Part shown: piece by piece, positions 1 to 7,820 of the stretch
Numbering within the stretch: position 1 is the stretch's first letter
How the letters are laid out: every line of letters starts with the position of its first letter
From: Hellea sp.
Lineage (GTDB): Bacteria; Pseudomonadota; Alphaproteobacteria; Caulobacterales; Maricaulaceae
NCBI GenBank assembly: GCA_020631215.1
Contig: JAHDHS010000003.1
Location: 41,445-105,444 of the forward strand
DNA length: 64,000 bases
Direction: 5' to 3'
Made by a program: the position numbers and the translations under genes
Notes under the pieces: generated by a model
The model's database searches: none
Seen by the model: the letters and a program-made list of their open reading frames with translations, nothing else
What the model was told of the DNA's origin: nothing

Positions 1-341
1 TTCAGTCCGCCCGAATTATAAGCCCCTTCATCAGCTATGACGCAATGTACATTACTGACAGGCACGACCGCGCTGTTTTCAAATTGTTGCAAGCGAAGGT
101 CAAAACTATTGGCTGTGACATTTCGGATACGGGTTGTGGCCGAAGGCTGTGTGTTGTTTTCCAGATTGTGCGTGCAGACTATAACGGCATCACTATAGCT
201 GTTTTCCAGTGGAACTGTCTGCCAAGTTGCGCCGACATTTTCTATCAGTTTGACTTCCAAATCAGACGTCAATAATTGCCCATAAGCTGGCAGAGCGGTG
301 GCAATCCATAACGAAAAAGCATATTGCAATCGTATCCACAT
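1..341 (-). CDS. Secreted lectin-like surface protein, N-terminal part (cut by window edge)
   Basis: An open frame of 113 codons starts at ATG 341 and runs off the left edge without a stop. The first 22 residues form a signal peptide (MWIRLQYAFSLWIATALPAYG). The following region has beta-rich phrases such as WQTVPLENSYSDAVIVCTHN, ATTRIRNVTANSFDLRLQQ and VHCVIADEGAYNS. This pattern resembles the H-type-lectin-like modules found at the N-terminus of large secreted adhesins in marine bacteria. Two cysteines (in VICTHN-like and VHCVIA segments) could pair. The protein is probably exported and surface-attached. Its full length and remaining domains lie outside the window. The family assignment is from memory of sequence style and is tentative, but the coding call is firm: signal peptide, no stops and protein-like composition. 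Confidence 0.75.
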   Translation of the reverse strand, partial: MWIRLQYAFSLWIATALPAYGQLLTSDLEVKLIENVGATWQTVPLENSYSDAVIVCTHNLENNTQPSATTRIRNVTANSFDLRLQQFENSAVVPVSNVHCVIADEGAYNSGGL

Positions 342-606
342 GACAGACTGCCATTACCACAATAATCATATATGGTCACTGAACAAACTGATTGCGCGCA
401 AGACCTGATAGCTTCAGCTTAAACAGCCCGTAACATGAGTGATTATGTCTGGATTATGTGATGTGATCTAATTAATCCTCGTTTTTCCTAAATTTTCCTG
501 AGCGTTTTCAGAGGGTTGTAAAATAATCTCTCATTTGAATCCCCACATTTGGAAACAGAGGTATATTGCAGGGGTTGTTGATGACAAAGCTAGCGCTTTG
601 GCTTTG

Positions 607-672
607 ACAATTTTGAGTGAGCGGGAAAACGACTCACTGGATCGTTTTCTTGGCCCGCTCAAACAAAATTGT
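607..672. repeat. Interrupted long stem-loop
   Basis: Arms ACAATTTTG (607-615) and CAAAATTGT (664-672) pair perfectly. After an AG/AA mismatch, TGAGCGGG pairs with CCCGCTCA. After a 5-base bulge on the right arm, AAAACGA pairs with TCGTTTT. This gives 24 base pairs around a 9-base loop (CTCACTGGA). There is no T-run, so it is not a typical terminator. Confidence 0.7.
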
Positions 673-856
673 TCTTTTGGCCTTGGGACAAATGACATGT
701 CGGTCGTTGGGTCAGAGGGCGGTGCGGGTTGAGCGCCGGGTGGTGACACATTCGGGTGTGCCGGGCCTGCTGGCGAGAGCTGACCAGACGTGCGGATATT
801 TACAACATCTGCATTGACTGTCTGCGTATATACCGGCCGTCAGCGAAAACGCATCG

Positions 857-927
857 CCGCGAAGCGAAAGTCTTCGTAAAAATATACTTCCCTCCTTTGG
901 TTTCCATCGGAGGCTTAAGCTTCGCGG
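857..927. repeat. Nested inverted repeat
   Basis: CCGCGAAGC (857-865) is the exact reverse complement of GCTTCGCGG (919-927). Inside it, CCTCC (891-895) pairs with GGAGG (909-913). It is one of several stems in the gene-poor gap. Confidence 0.6.
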
Positions 928-1002
928 GCATGTCCTGCTTTGTTTATCTGCCGCGCAGGCAACTGCGCAGGTAACATAAACGGCTGGACGCGGTATGCAT
1001 CT

Positions 1003-1073
1003 CCAGCCCAACTCCCCCTCCCGACCACCCATAGGGTCATACTTATGGGTGGTCGGGAGGGGGAGTGGGCTGG
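1003..1073. repeat. Near-perfect 30-bp inverted repeat
   Basis: Left arm 1003-1033 and right arm 1044-1073 are reverse complements apart from one extra base in the left arm, around a 10-base loop. The arms are G/C-rich on the outside and end in CCCATA/TATGGG near the loop. A smaller stem, GGCTGGA (982-988) with TCCAGCC (1002-1008), overlaps the left arm and could compete with it. Lying 120 bases beyond the stop of the DsbA-like gene, it could block transcription from that gene, but it has no T-run. It may equally be a mobile palindromic repeat. Confidence 0.75.
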
Positions 1074-1192
1074 TGCCGTGATATAAGTCGACTGAAAGGA
1101 GACTTATTTGAGATAAGGATCGCCAGCCGAAAAAAGCACCTGCCTTGCAGAATGAAAAGGCAGTTAATCAGAAATGGAGGAGCCCGATAGGC

Positions 1193-1927
1193 TTAGCTTT
1201 TCAGTGCGTCGTCGAGCAGGCTTTGCAAACGGTTTGTATCGGCGCCGGAGACATAATCATCATTGATCATGAAGAACGGCGTTCCGGTGAGTGGGGGTAT
1301 GCGGTTTGCCAGACGCAGCGTGTCATCAATGTGCTGGTCCAAAGAGGGGTCTTTCATATCTTTGTCAAATTTTTTCATATCCAGACCCGCTTTCTCAGCG
1401 ATTTTCCGAATGCGATCCTGAGTCAGGCTGCGTTCGGCCATCAAAGAGAAATGCAGCGTAGAATATTTGCCTTGGCGCGCAGCGGCCAGAGCCGCCTTGG
1501 CGGCATAGCGGGAGGTTTTTGTCCGGCCTTCCAAAACGGGTGTCTCTTTAAAGATGACGCGGACATCATTCGGATGCTTATCCATCACGCCGCGAAGCCA
1601 ATCCGTCGATTTTTTGCAATAGCCGCAATTATAATCGAAAAATTCAATGATTGTGACTTTGGCGTCTTTAGGCCCGATTTTGATGTCGCGTGGGTCCTTG
1701 CGCAAAGCATCAGAGACGGCGGCCATGGCTTGACGCTCTTCTTTCTGGTCAAGTTCGATCAAGGCCTCACGAATGATCTCAGGGTTTTCCATGAGATATT
1801 CCTGAATGATGCGTTTGACATCATCCTCTTTCATGTCCGGCCCCGGACCGGCTTCGGCGCAGCCTGATACGGCCAGCAGGACTGTCATAACAGAAGTTGA
1901 AAGGATGAATTTGGTTCGGCGTAACAT
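1193..1927 (-). CDS. DsbA-family thiol-disulfide oxidoreductase lipoprotein
   Basis: The 244-residue protein has a lipoprotein signal ending in LLAVSGC (lipid-carrying Cys23), a helical segment (res. 33-75) and a thioredoxin/DsbA domain. The redox site is CGYC at residues 101-104 in the phrase IIEFFDYNCGYC, and a cis-proline loop, LTGTPFF, lies near residue 220. The N-terminal helical extension before the domain is typical of the DsbA-like (ScsC/Com1-type) proteins of alphaproteobacteria, which may oligomerise. It should act in the periplasm, anchored to a membrane, forming or isomerising disulfides in exported proteins. The ATG at 1927 has GGAAACGAG upstream. It is transcribed in the same direction as the M48 protease gene that precedes it, 73 bases away, so the two may form an operon. 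Confidence 0.9.
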   Translation of the reverse strand: MLRRTKFILSTSVMTVLLAVSGCAEAGPGPDMKEDDVKRIIQEYLMENPEIIREALIELDQKEERQAMAAVSDALRKDPRDIKIGPKDAKVTIIEFFDYNCGYCKKSTDWLRGVMDKHPNDVRVIFKETPVLEGRTKTSRYAAKAALAAARQGKYSTLHFSLMAERSLTQDRIRKIAEKAGLDMKKFDKDMKDPSLDQHIDDTLRLANRIPPLTGTPFFMINDDYVSGADTNRLQSLLDDALKS

Positions 1928-2000
1928 AAAGGGCTCGTTTCCGGTGTCGTGTGTTGAAGGCTTCTATAGTCCGAAGCTCTTAACGAATAGTCTCTATGGC

Positions 2001-3410
2001 TTAACGATTTTGTGAGACCGAAGAATGGCTAAACGTCAGAGGCTTAGGGCCGCGGCGTCGGCTGCGTTTTTTTGCCAGCTGCGTGTCGGCGACAACAATA
2101 ATATCGCCTGCGCGACGCCAATCAGGGCTGTTGCGAACAAGGTCTTCTTGTGCGCGTTCGGCAAAACCCCGCGCGGCTTCCATATCGCCCAAAGCGTAGT
2201 AGCGCTCCGCCGTGGCATATTTGGCCAAAGCTTCCTGATCCGCTTCGCCATAAGCCCGGGACAGCAGGTACCAACCATAGCTGTTACCGGTTTCAGTCCG
2301 CAGGGCAGCTTTGGTCAGATCGATTGCTTCGGCAAGGTCTTCTTTGTTGCGCGTATCGATCAGGGACTGGGCCAAGGCGATTTGAAGCAGCGGCGCTCCT
2401 GGTTTCAGTGCCAGCGCTTTGCGGGCAGACGGGATTGCATCAGCGCCTTGTCCGCTTTCATGCAGAATTTGGGCTTTGAGTTCGTGGAAATAGGGATTGT
2501 TTGGTTCATCCTCGATCAGGCTGTCGATTTCCCTGACGGCATTGCGCAGATCAGCGGATTTGAAGTGGGCCACTGCGCGGGCATAACGGGCAGGTTTGGT
2601 CTGATCAGACGCCGGAAAGCGGGAGAAAACCAATTGTGGGCCTTCCAAAAAGCCGCGCAATTTGGCTTTCATCATTTCATGGGCGTGTATGGAGTCCGCA
2701 TCATCGGCTATATCACTGTAATCGCTTTCTTCGACTTTTTCACGCAAGGCATCAATCCGGTCAGCCGAAAGCGGGTGACCCCGAAAATAGGGATAGCGGC
2801 GGGCTTGGGAGAGCACTTCCTGGGCGCGGAATTTCTCGAAAAAGGCAATCAATCCGGCTGTGGATTGGCCCGTCCGTTCCAGATATTGAGCGGCATATTG
2901 GTCGGCGCTGCTCTCGTTCACGCGGGAATAGGCCAGATATTCGACGGTGCCGAATTGCGAAGACCCGCCCAGAACAAGTGCGCCGGCAGAACCTTCTCCG
3001 GCCAGGATAGCGGCCAGGCCAACCCCTGCGGCAATCAACATTGCGCCATAGGCGCTGCGCGTGCCGTAATCAGAGCGGACAATGTGACCGCCGGCAATGT
3101 GACCCGCTTCATGGGCGATAACGCCTTTCAGCTGATTTGGGTTTTCGGCTTCAAGAATGAGCCCGCTGTGAAGGAAGATATTCTGCCCGCGCGTGACAAA
3201 GGCGTTCAAGGAGGGATCATTGACCAGATATAAGTCAACGCTGCCGGATGACAGACCTGCGGCATTCAAAATTGGGTCCGTAAATTCCCGAAGTGTTTCT
3301 TCGATTTCTGTATCTCTTAGCAGGGACTGCGCTGCCGCCTGTGAAACAGGCAGGAGCAGGCAGAGCAGAGTGACGGCTAAGAGGCGGAGATATATCTTTA
3401 ATTTCAACAT
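2001..3410 (-). CDS. M48-family metalloprotease with TPR tail (BepA-like)
   Basis: This 469-residue protein has a signal peptide (res. 1-28, ending QAAAQ), a zinc metalloprotease domain with HEAGH at 100-104, and a C-terminal half of TPR-like helical repeats (roughly 260-440). The same order occurs in BepA/YfgC, the periplasmic protease and chaperone that checks outer-membrane protein assembly, including LptD, which is also encoded in this window. ATG 3410 was chosen because the longer frame starts with TTG and would put 12 residues before the signal peptide. The C-terminus is basic (KKRSRRRGPKPL). The gene follows rne by 70 bases in the same direction. Confidence 0.88.
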   Translation of the reverse strand: MLKLKIYLRLLAVTLLCLLLPVSQAAAQSLLRDTEIEETLREFTDPILNAAGLSSGSVDLYLVNDPSLNAFVTRGQNIFLHSGLILEAENPNQLKGVIAHEAGHIAGGHIVRSDYGTRSAYGAMLIAAGVGLAAILAGEGSAGALVLGGSSQFGTVEYLAYSRVNESSADQYAAQYLERTGQSTAGLIAFFEKFRAQEVLSQARRYPYFRGHPLSADRIDALREKVEESDYSDIADDADSIHAHEMMKAKLRGFLEGPQLVFSRFPASDQTKPARYARAVAHFKSADLRNAVREIDSLIEDEPNNPYFHELKAQILHESGQGADAIPSARKALALKPGAPLLQIALAQSLIDTRNKEDLAEAIDLTKAALRTETGNSYGWYLLSRAYGEADQEALAKYATAERYYALGDMEAARGFAERAQEDLVRNSPDWRRAGDIIVVADTQLAKKRSRRRGPKPLTFSHSSVSQNR

Positions 3411-3480
3411 CAAGCGCGTTGTCCCAAAGCACGTTAAAGTCGTCAAGTTACGCCAGCGTCATAATACAGTGAAAATACAG

Positions 3481-6400
3481 TTATGATGAAGGCTTTAGTC
3501 GACTCCAAAAGCCTTTCTTCTTGGGTTTTTTCTCTGCGTTGTCATCAGCCTCATTGCCTGTCTGCGATTCCTCGGCGCCTGAATCATTCAGTTTTTTTTT
3601 ACGCGTGGGTGCCTTTCTGCGTGTCGGGGCCTTGGCAGCTTTGGTCTTGGTGGACTCGGCCTTGGTATCCTTCGGTGCAGATTCCGGTTTCGTATCTGGC
3701 TTATCCTCTGTGTCGGCTTTGGCCTTTTTGGCAGGTGCTTTACGGGTGCGCTTGGGCTTTTCCGGTGCCTCGGTTGTTACCGTCTTTTTGGGCGCAGCCC
3801 GGCGGCGTGAAGCGGTGCTGGCCTTGACCTTAACAGTCTCCTCATTAGTGGCTGGCGTATCAGCACTCTTTGTTGACTTACGCGCCCTAGTCTTTTTCGT
3901 CGGGGCATCCGCAGTCGGGGCTTTCTTGGCGGGAGCTTTCCGGCGACGGGAGGACTTAGCTTCAACTTGGCTAACTTCAGCCGTCTCAGTGGGCTCAGCT
4001 TTTTTAGTCTTACGCGTTCTGGCCGCCTTTTTGGGTTTAGCTTCGCTCTCAGCCGCCGCCTTACGGGCAGGGGCTTTTCGCCGCCCGGCCCGTCTGGGTT
4101 TCGGGGTTTCATCGGCAGCCTCATCCATATCTGGGGCCGTTATTTCAGCTGAATCCGCCTGGTTAGTTTTATCTGTCCCCTTATCGGCGGCCTTCCGGTC
4201 AGCAGCTTTCCGGCGTCCCCGGCGTTTTGGCTTAGGCGTCTCGGCCTTATCATCTTCAAGCTCTGTTTCCGCTTTAGACTCGGATGCTTCTGTTTCAGTT
4301 GATTTGTCTTCAGAACCTTTACGGCGCCCACGCCCACCCCGGCGGCCACGACGGCTACGGCGACGGGATGATTTATTCTCCTCATCATCTTCATGTTCGT
4401 TGTCAGAGGAACTGTCGGTTTTCGGCTCTTCCGGTTTCTTTTTACTGCGAGATTTCTTCGATTCTTTTTTAAGCTCTTTCTCAATGACGTCTAACGGATC
4501 GACTTGCTTGCCTTTGCGCTTCTCGATGATTTCAATTTCGAAGGCCGGCCGGATCAGTTCATCTTCACCCAGGATTTCAGTAAATACATCGGAATTTTGT
4601 TCAACATGCGCCAGTAAGTTACGCTTTTCATTAAATAAATACAGCGCCACATCATGCGATGTTTTTAGGCGAATGCGTTTAGCGGTCCGCCGCGCTCCGA
4701 TTTCTTCTACGGCACGAATAGCGGCCAAGGCACTGCTTTCAATGGTACGCTTGCGACCTACGCCTGAACAATGGTTGCAGACCGCTGTAGAGCCTTCAAG
4801 CAAGCTACGCCGCCGTCTCTGGCGACTAATTTCCATCAGGCCAAATTGGGAAATTCGGCTGGTTTGGATCCGTGCACGGTCCTGGGCGAGTACTTCTTTC
4901 ATTTTCTTTTCGACGGCCCGATTGTTTCGGTTTTCATCCATGTCGATAAAGTCAATGACGATCAAACCGGCCAAATCACGCAGTCTCATCTGCCGGGCGA
5001 GTTCTTCGGCGGCTTCCAAATTGGTCCGCAGTGCGGTGCGTTCTACATTGCGTTCCTTGGTTGAGCGTCCGGAGTTTACATCAACAGATACAAGGGCCTC
5101 AGTCGGATGAATCACCAGATAACCACCGGATTTAAGCTGTACAACGTGATCCAGACTGGCTTCGATCTGGCGCTCCACACTGAATCGCAAAAACAAAGGA
5201 ATGTCTTCTTTATATTGTTTGACGAATTTGGCGTGGCTGGGCATCAACATCTTGATGAAACCCTTGGCGGTCTTATAGGCCTCATCACCTTCGACCAGAA
5301 CTTCTTCTATATCTTTATTGTAAAGGTCACGGATCGATCGTTTGACCAAGTCGCCTTCTTCATGGATCAAGGCAGGCGCGATAGATTTAAGCGTCGTGTC
5401 GCGAATGTCGCTCCACAAGCGGGAGAGATAGTCATAATCCCGTTTGATTTCGCTTTTCGTCCGTTTGGCACCCGCGGTGCGAACGATAACGCCCATACCT
5501 TGAGGGACGTCCAAATCAGACATGATGGATTTCAGGCGTTTGCGATCAGAGCCATTGGCGATTTTCCGGGAAATACCGCCGCCACGGGGTGTGTTTGGCA
5601 TCAAGACACAATACCGCCCCGCAAGAGAGAGGTAAGTTGTCATTGCCGCGCCTTTATTGCCGCGCTCTTCCTTGACCGCCTGCACCAGCAATATCTGGCC
5701 GCGTTTTATGACTTCCTGAATTTTATAACGGCGGCGGGAGATACGCTTGCGGCGTTTGGAGGCAGTTTTTGCCTGCTCATCGGCGATTTCCGCATCATTT
5801 TCATCCGAGACGTCTTCGTCCGTTGGGTCAACATTTTCATCTATCTCGTCGTCAGATTCTTCAATGACGTCTTCATTTTCTTCAGATTCAGTCTCTTTGG
5901 CTTTGGACTTATTGCGAGACGGTGCCTTACGGCGGCGACCCCGCTTTTTCGGATTCTCGTCCTCCGATTTTTCTTCATCTTCTTCTTCCGTCTCGTCGAC
6001 ATCTTCGACCTTTACGGATTTGGACTTGGTTTTGGCGCGGGCAGGGGCTGCACGGCGACGGGTTTTCTTTTTCTTTGTGTCTTCTTCATCGTCGTCTTCG
6101 TTGTCATCAGCTCCATCTTCTTTGGACTGGGCGTCTTCGTCAGATTTTTTTGGCTTGGTTTTACGACGGGTCTTTTTCTTTTTAGCTTTGCTGTTCTCCT
6201 CGGCTTGCTCCAAGGCTTCAGCTTCGGCTTCCGCCTCGGCGGCTTCAGCTTCCTCAGCTTCAATCAAGGCCATACGGTCTTCATATGGAATTTGATAGTA
6301 ATCCGGGTGAATTTCGGAAAAGGCGAGGAACCCATGGCGGTTGCCGCCATATTCGATAAAGGCTGCCTGCAAAGAGGGCTCTACGCGCGTTACGCGCGCA

Positions 6401-6531
6401 AGATAGACATTGCCGCGAAGCTGACGCTTGTTACGGCTTTCAAAATCAAGTTCCTCAACTCGGGTTCCGTCGACGACGACAACCCGGGTTTCTTCCGGGT
6501 GGGAGGCGTCGATTAGCATTCTTTTTGTCAT
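3481..6531 (-). CDS. rne: Ribonuclease E
   Basis: This 1016-residue endoribonuclease is the core of the RNA degradosome and matures rRNA and tRNA. The N-terminus (MTKRMLIDASHPEETRVVVV) and the S1 region (LRGNVYLARVTRVEPSLQAAF) are conserved. The S1 domain is split by a low-complexity acidic/lysine-rich insert of about 170 residues (about 95-270), as in other alphaproteobacterial RNase E proteins. The catalytic DNase I-like region contains IVIDFIDM, and the zinc-link CNHCSG follows near residue 605. The last 350 residues are a disordered Arg/Lys/Ala-rich scaffold ending in KKKGFWSRL. In Caulobacter a C-terminal GWW motif binds PNPase; GFW may be the counterpart (inference). ATG 6531 has GGAGTT upstream; the frame's earlier start is TTG. 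Confidence 0.95.
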   Translation of the reverse strand: MTKRMLIDASHPEETRVVVVDGTRVEELDFESRNKRQLRGNVYLARVTRVEPSLQAAFIEYGGNRHGFLAFSEIHPDYYQIPYEDRMALIEAEEAEAAEAEAEAEALEQAEENSKAKKKKTRRKTKPKKSDEDAQSKEDGADDNEDDDEEDTKKKKTRRRAAPARAKTKSKSVKVEDVDETEEEDEEKSEDENPKKRGRRRKAPSRNKSKAKETESEENEDVIEESDDEIDENVDPTDEDVSDENDAEIADEQAKTASKRRKRISRRRYKIQEVIKRGQILLVQAVKEERGNKGAAMTTYLSLAGRYCVLMPNTPRGGGISRKIANGSDRKRLKSIMSDLDVPQGMGVIVRTAGAKRTKSEIKRDYDYLSRLWSDIRDTTLKSIAPALIHEEGDLVKRSIRDLYNKDIEEVLVEGDEAYKTAKGFIKMLMPSHAKFVKQYKEDIPLFLRFSVERQIEASLDHVVQLKSGGYLVIHPTEALVSVDVNSGRSTKERNVERTALRTNLEAAEELARQMRLRDLAGLIVIDFIDMDENRNNRAVEKKMKEVLAQDRARIQTSRISQFGLMEISRQRRRRSLLEGSTAVCNHCSGVGRKRTIESSALAAIRAVEEIGARRTAKRIRLKTSHDVALYLFNEKRNLLAHVEQNSDVFTEILGEDELIRPAFEIEIIEKRKGKQVDPLDVIEKELKKESKKSRSKKKPEEPKTDSSSDNEHEDDEENKSSRRRSRRGRRGGRGRRKGSEDKSTETEASESKAETELEDDKAETPKPKRRGRRKAADRKAADKGTDKTNQADSAEITAPDMDEAADETPKPRRAGRRKAPARKAAAESEAKPKKAARTRKTKKAEPTETAEVSQVEAKSSRRRKAPAKKAPTADAPTKKTRARKSTKSADTPATNEETVKVKASTASRRRAAPKKTVTTEAPEKPKRTRKAPAKKAKADTEDKPDTKPESAPKDTKAESTKTKAAKAPTRRKAPTRKKKLNDSGAEESQTGNEADDNAEKKPKKKGFWSRLKPSS

Positions 6532-6911
6532 GTATAACTCCAATGCGCCACTCGGCAGAGGCAGAATCGATCATTTGATTCTCAGCTCGTCTTGTCCGGG
6601 GCTGCATAAAATTGGTTGTGTAGATAGGTGTCATTGCAGTGCGCGCGGATACGGCCTTGACCGTTTCTGCATAAAATATGTCTCGCGCGACGTGCATAGT
6701 AACTCTCGGTTTCGACGCAGATTTGCGTCTGATTTGCGCTGTATCGCGCGGTTGCGGGGCAGGGCCTTTCTCGGCTATGTGCCGCTTCGCTATTGGGTGC
6801 ATGCCCTAATTCGGTCATCAGCGCAAAGCATTTGTGACATATGTTACATCAAAGTCATTTCCAAGGGCGGAACGCAACGCTTTGTTCACCAAAGGGGCGG
6901 CATATAACAGT
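6532..6911. promoter_or_regulatory. Divergent promoter region between rne and the amidase gene
   Basis: There are 380 bases between two divergent starts, with no credible gene. On the rne side it probably contains a long 5' leader; rne leaders are often the target of autoregulation by RNase E itself (known in E. coli, inferred here). Visible structure includes an exact 11-base direct repeat CTGCATAAAAT at 6602-6612 and 6667-6677 and a perfect stem GACGCA/TGCGTC at 6714-6729. I could not assign a specific promoter. Confidence 0.45.
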
Positions 6912-7739
6912 ATGATCCGTATTTTCGGCATGTTTCTTATGGTTTGTGCGGCGTTCTGCGTCGTATTGACCGCCTATGCGCAGCCAATGTCTCGAAAACC
7001 CGGGCCAAGATACTTCGAAGACCGCATACCTTATCCTGTTCTAGAGCCTGCGGCCCCTAAAAAGCTTAGAAAACCCGTCATCGTTATTGATCCGGGCCAT
7101 GGGGGGCATGACCCTGGCGCAATTGGCGCGAAGGGCACGCAGGAAAAGAAAATCACGATGAGCGCCGCCAAGGAGTTGCGTGATTTGTTGACGGCGTCTG
7201 GACGCTACAGGGTAATGCTAACCCGGAGTAGTGATAAATATCTGGAACATGAGCAGCGTTTGCGGATAGCGCGGGCAGGCGGGGCTGATCTCTTCATATC
7301 GATCCATGCCGATTCGACCGGTAATAAGGCGGCCAGAGGGGCGTCAGTCTATACGCTGGCAGACCGGGCAAAAGGACGATCCAAGCGCATTGTCAAATCA
7401 CAAAACTGGATCATGGATGTCGACTTAACAGAACAAAGTGATCCTGTTGGTGATATTTTGGTGGATCTGGCCCAGCGCAGTACAGAAAGTCAGTCAGAGC
7501 AATTTGCGGATATTCTATTAAAAAACCTGTCCAGCCAAACACGATTGATTGGAAATTCACACAGGCGGGCGGGATATTATGTATTACTCGCACCTGATGT
7601 GCCTGCGGTTTTACTTGAGCTTGGTTTCTTGTCGAACGCACAGGATGAAAAGCTGTTAAAATCCAAAAGCCATCGAAAAAAGGTTCTTGCCAGCGTCACA
7701 AAGTCAATTGATCAGTATTTCGCTACAAAAGAAGAGTAA
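6912..7739 (+). CDS. N-acetylmuramoyl-L-alanine amidase (Amidase_3)
   Basis: This 275-residue periplasmic zinc amidase cleaves the bond between muramic acid and the stem peptide. The signal peptide spans residues 1-24 (ending TAYAQ). The catalytic domain shows VIDPGHGGHDPGAIG (zinc His), the glutamate in KEKKIT-like sequence, ISIHADS (second zinc His) and LLELGFLSN (catalytic Glu). There is no AMIN targeting domain, so it is shorter than E. coli AmiC. ATG 6912 places the signal peptide at the start; the longer frame adds 26 uncharacteristic residues. PBP1A follows 81 bases downstream in the same direction, a pairing common in alphaproteobacteria, which couples septal peptidoglycan splitting with synthesis. 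Confidence 0.92.
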   Translation: MIRIFGMFLMVCAAFCVVLTAYAQPMSRKPGPRYFEDRIPYPVLEPAAPKKLRKPVIVIDPGHGGHDPGAIGAKGTQEKKITMSAAKELRDLLTASGRYRVMLTRSSDKYLEHEQRLRIARAGGADLFISIHADSTGNKAARGASVYTLADRAKGRSKRIVKSQNWIMDVDLTEQSDPVGDILVDLAQRSTESQSEQFADILLKNLSSQTRLIGNSHRRAGYYVLLAPDVPAVLLELGFLSNAQDEKLLKSKSHRKKVLASVTKSIDQYFATKEE

Positions 7740-7820
7740 TCTGTTACTTTCCCTTGCACCTAGAATCGCCACAGTTATGAACATGAAACCGCCCCATTCA
7801 ACCATTAGCGGCTGTGAGTA

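Larger units (their letters stand above)
530..1080. other. Gene-poor, hairpin-rich intergenic region
   Basis: Between the left-edge gene (start 341) and the DsbA-like gene (stop 1193) there are about 850 bases without a convincing gene. Short open frames exist on both strands but have no ribosome site, no recognisable domain and arginine/serine/cysteine-rich translations. The stretch is instead dense in inverted repeats: a 6-bp stem at 585-600, a 24-bp interrupted stem at 607-672, a 9-bp stem with inner 5-bp stem at 857-927, and a nearly perfect 30-bp stem at 1003-1073. It may be a cluster of palindromic repeat elements or a structured RNA. Bases 342-530 hold nothing I can name beyond the likely promoter of the left-edge gene. 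Confidence 0.55.

Noticed and set aside
535..1032. Several short open frames on both strands in the hairpin-rich gap
   Set aside because: No ribosome sites, no domains, and odd composition; the inverted repeats explain the sequence better.
530..1080. Two-piece tmRNA or other known structured RNA
   Set aside because: No tag-peptide reading frame, no tRNA-like T-loop and no family motifs could be found.
2025..3233. Open frame opposite the M48 protease
   Set aside because: Shadow of a well-supported gene; no start signal or domain.
3521..5110. Long open frame opposite rne
   Set aside because: It is the antisense of the low-complexity Arg/Lys/Ala/Glu-rich tail, which lacks stops by composition.
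6455..6818. Minus-strand open frames upstream of rne
   Set aside because: No ribosome site or protein-like features; overlaps the rne start. Likely leader.
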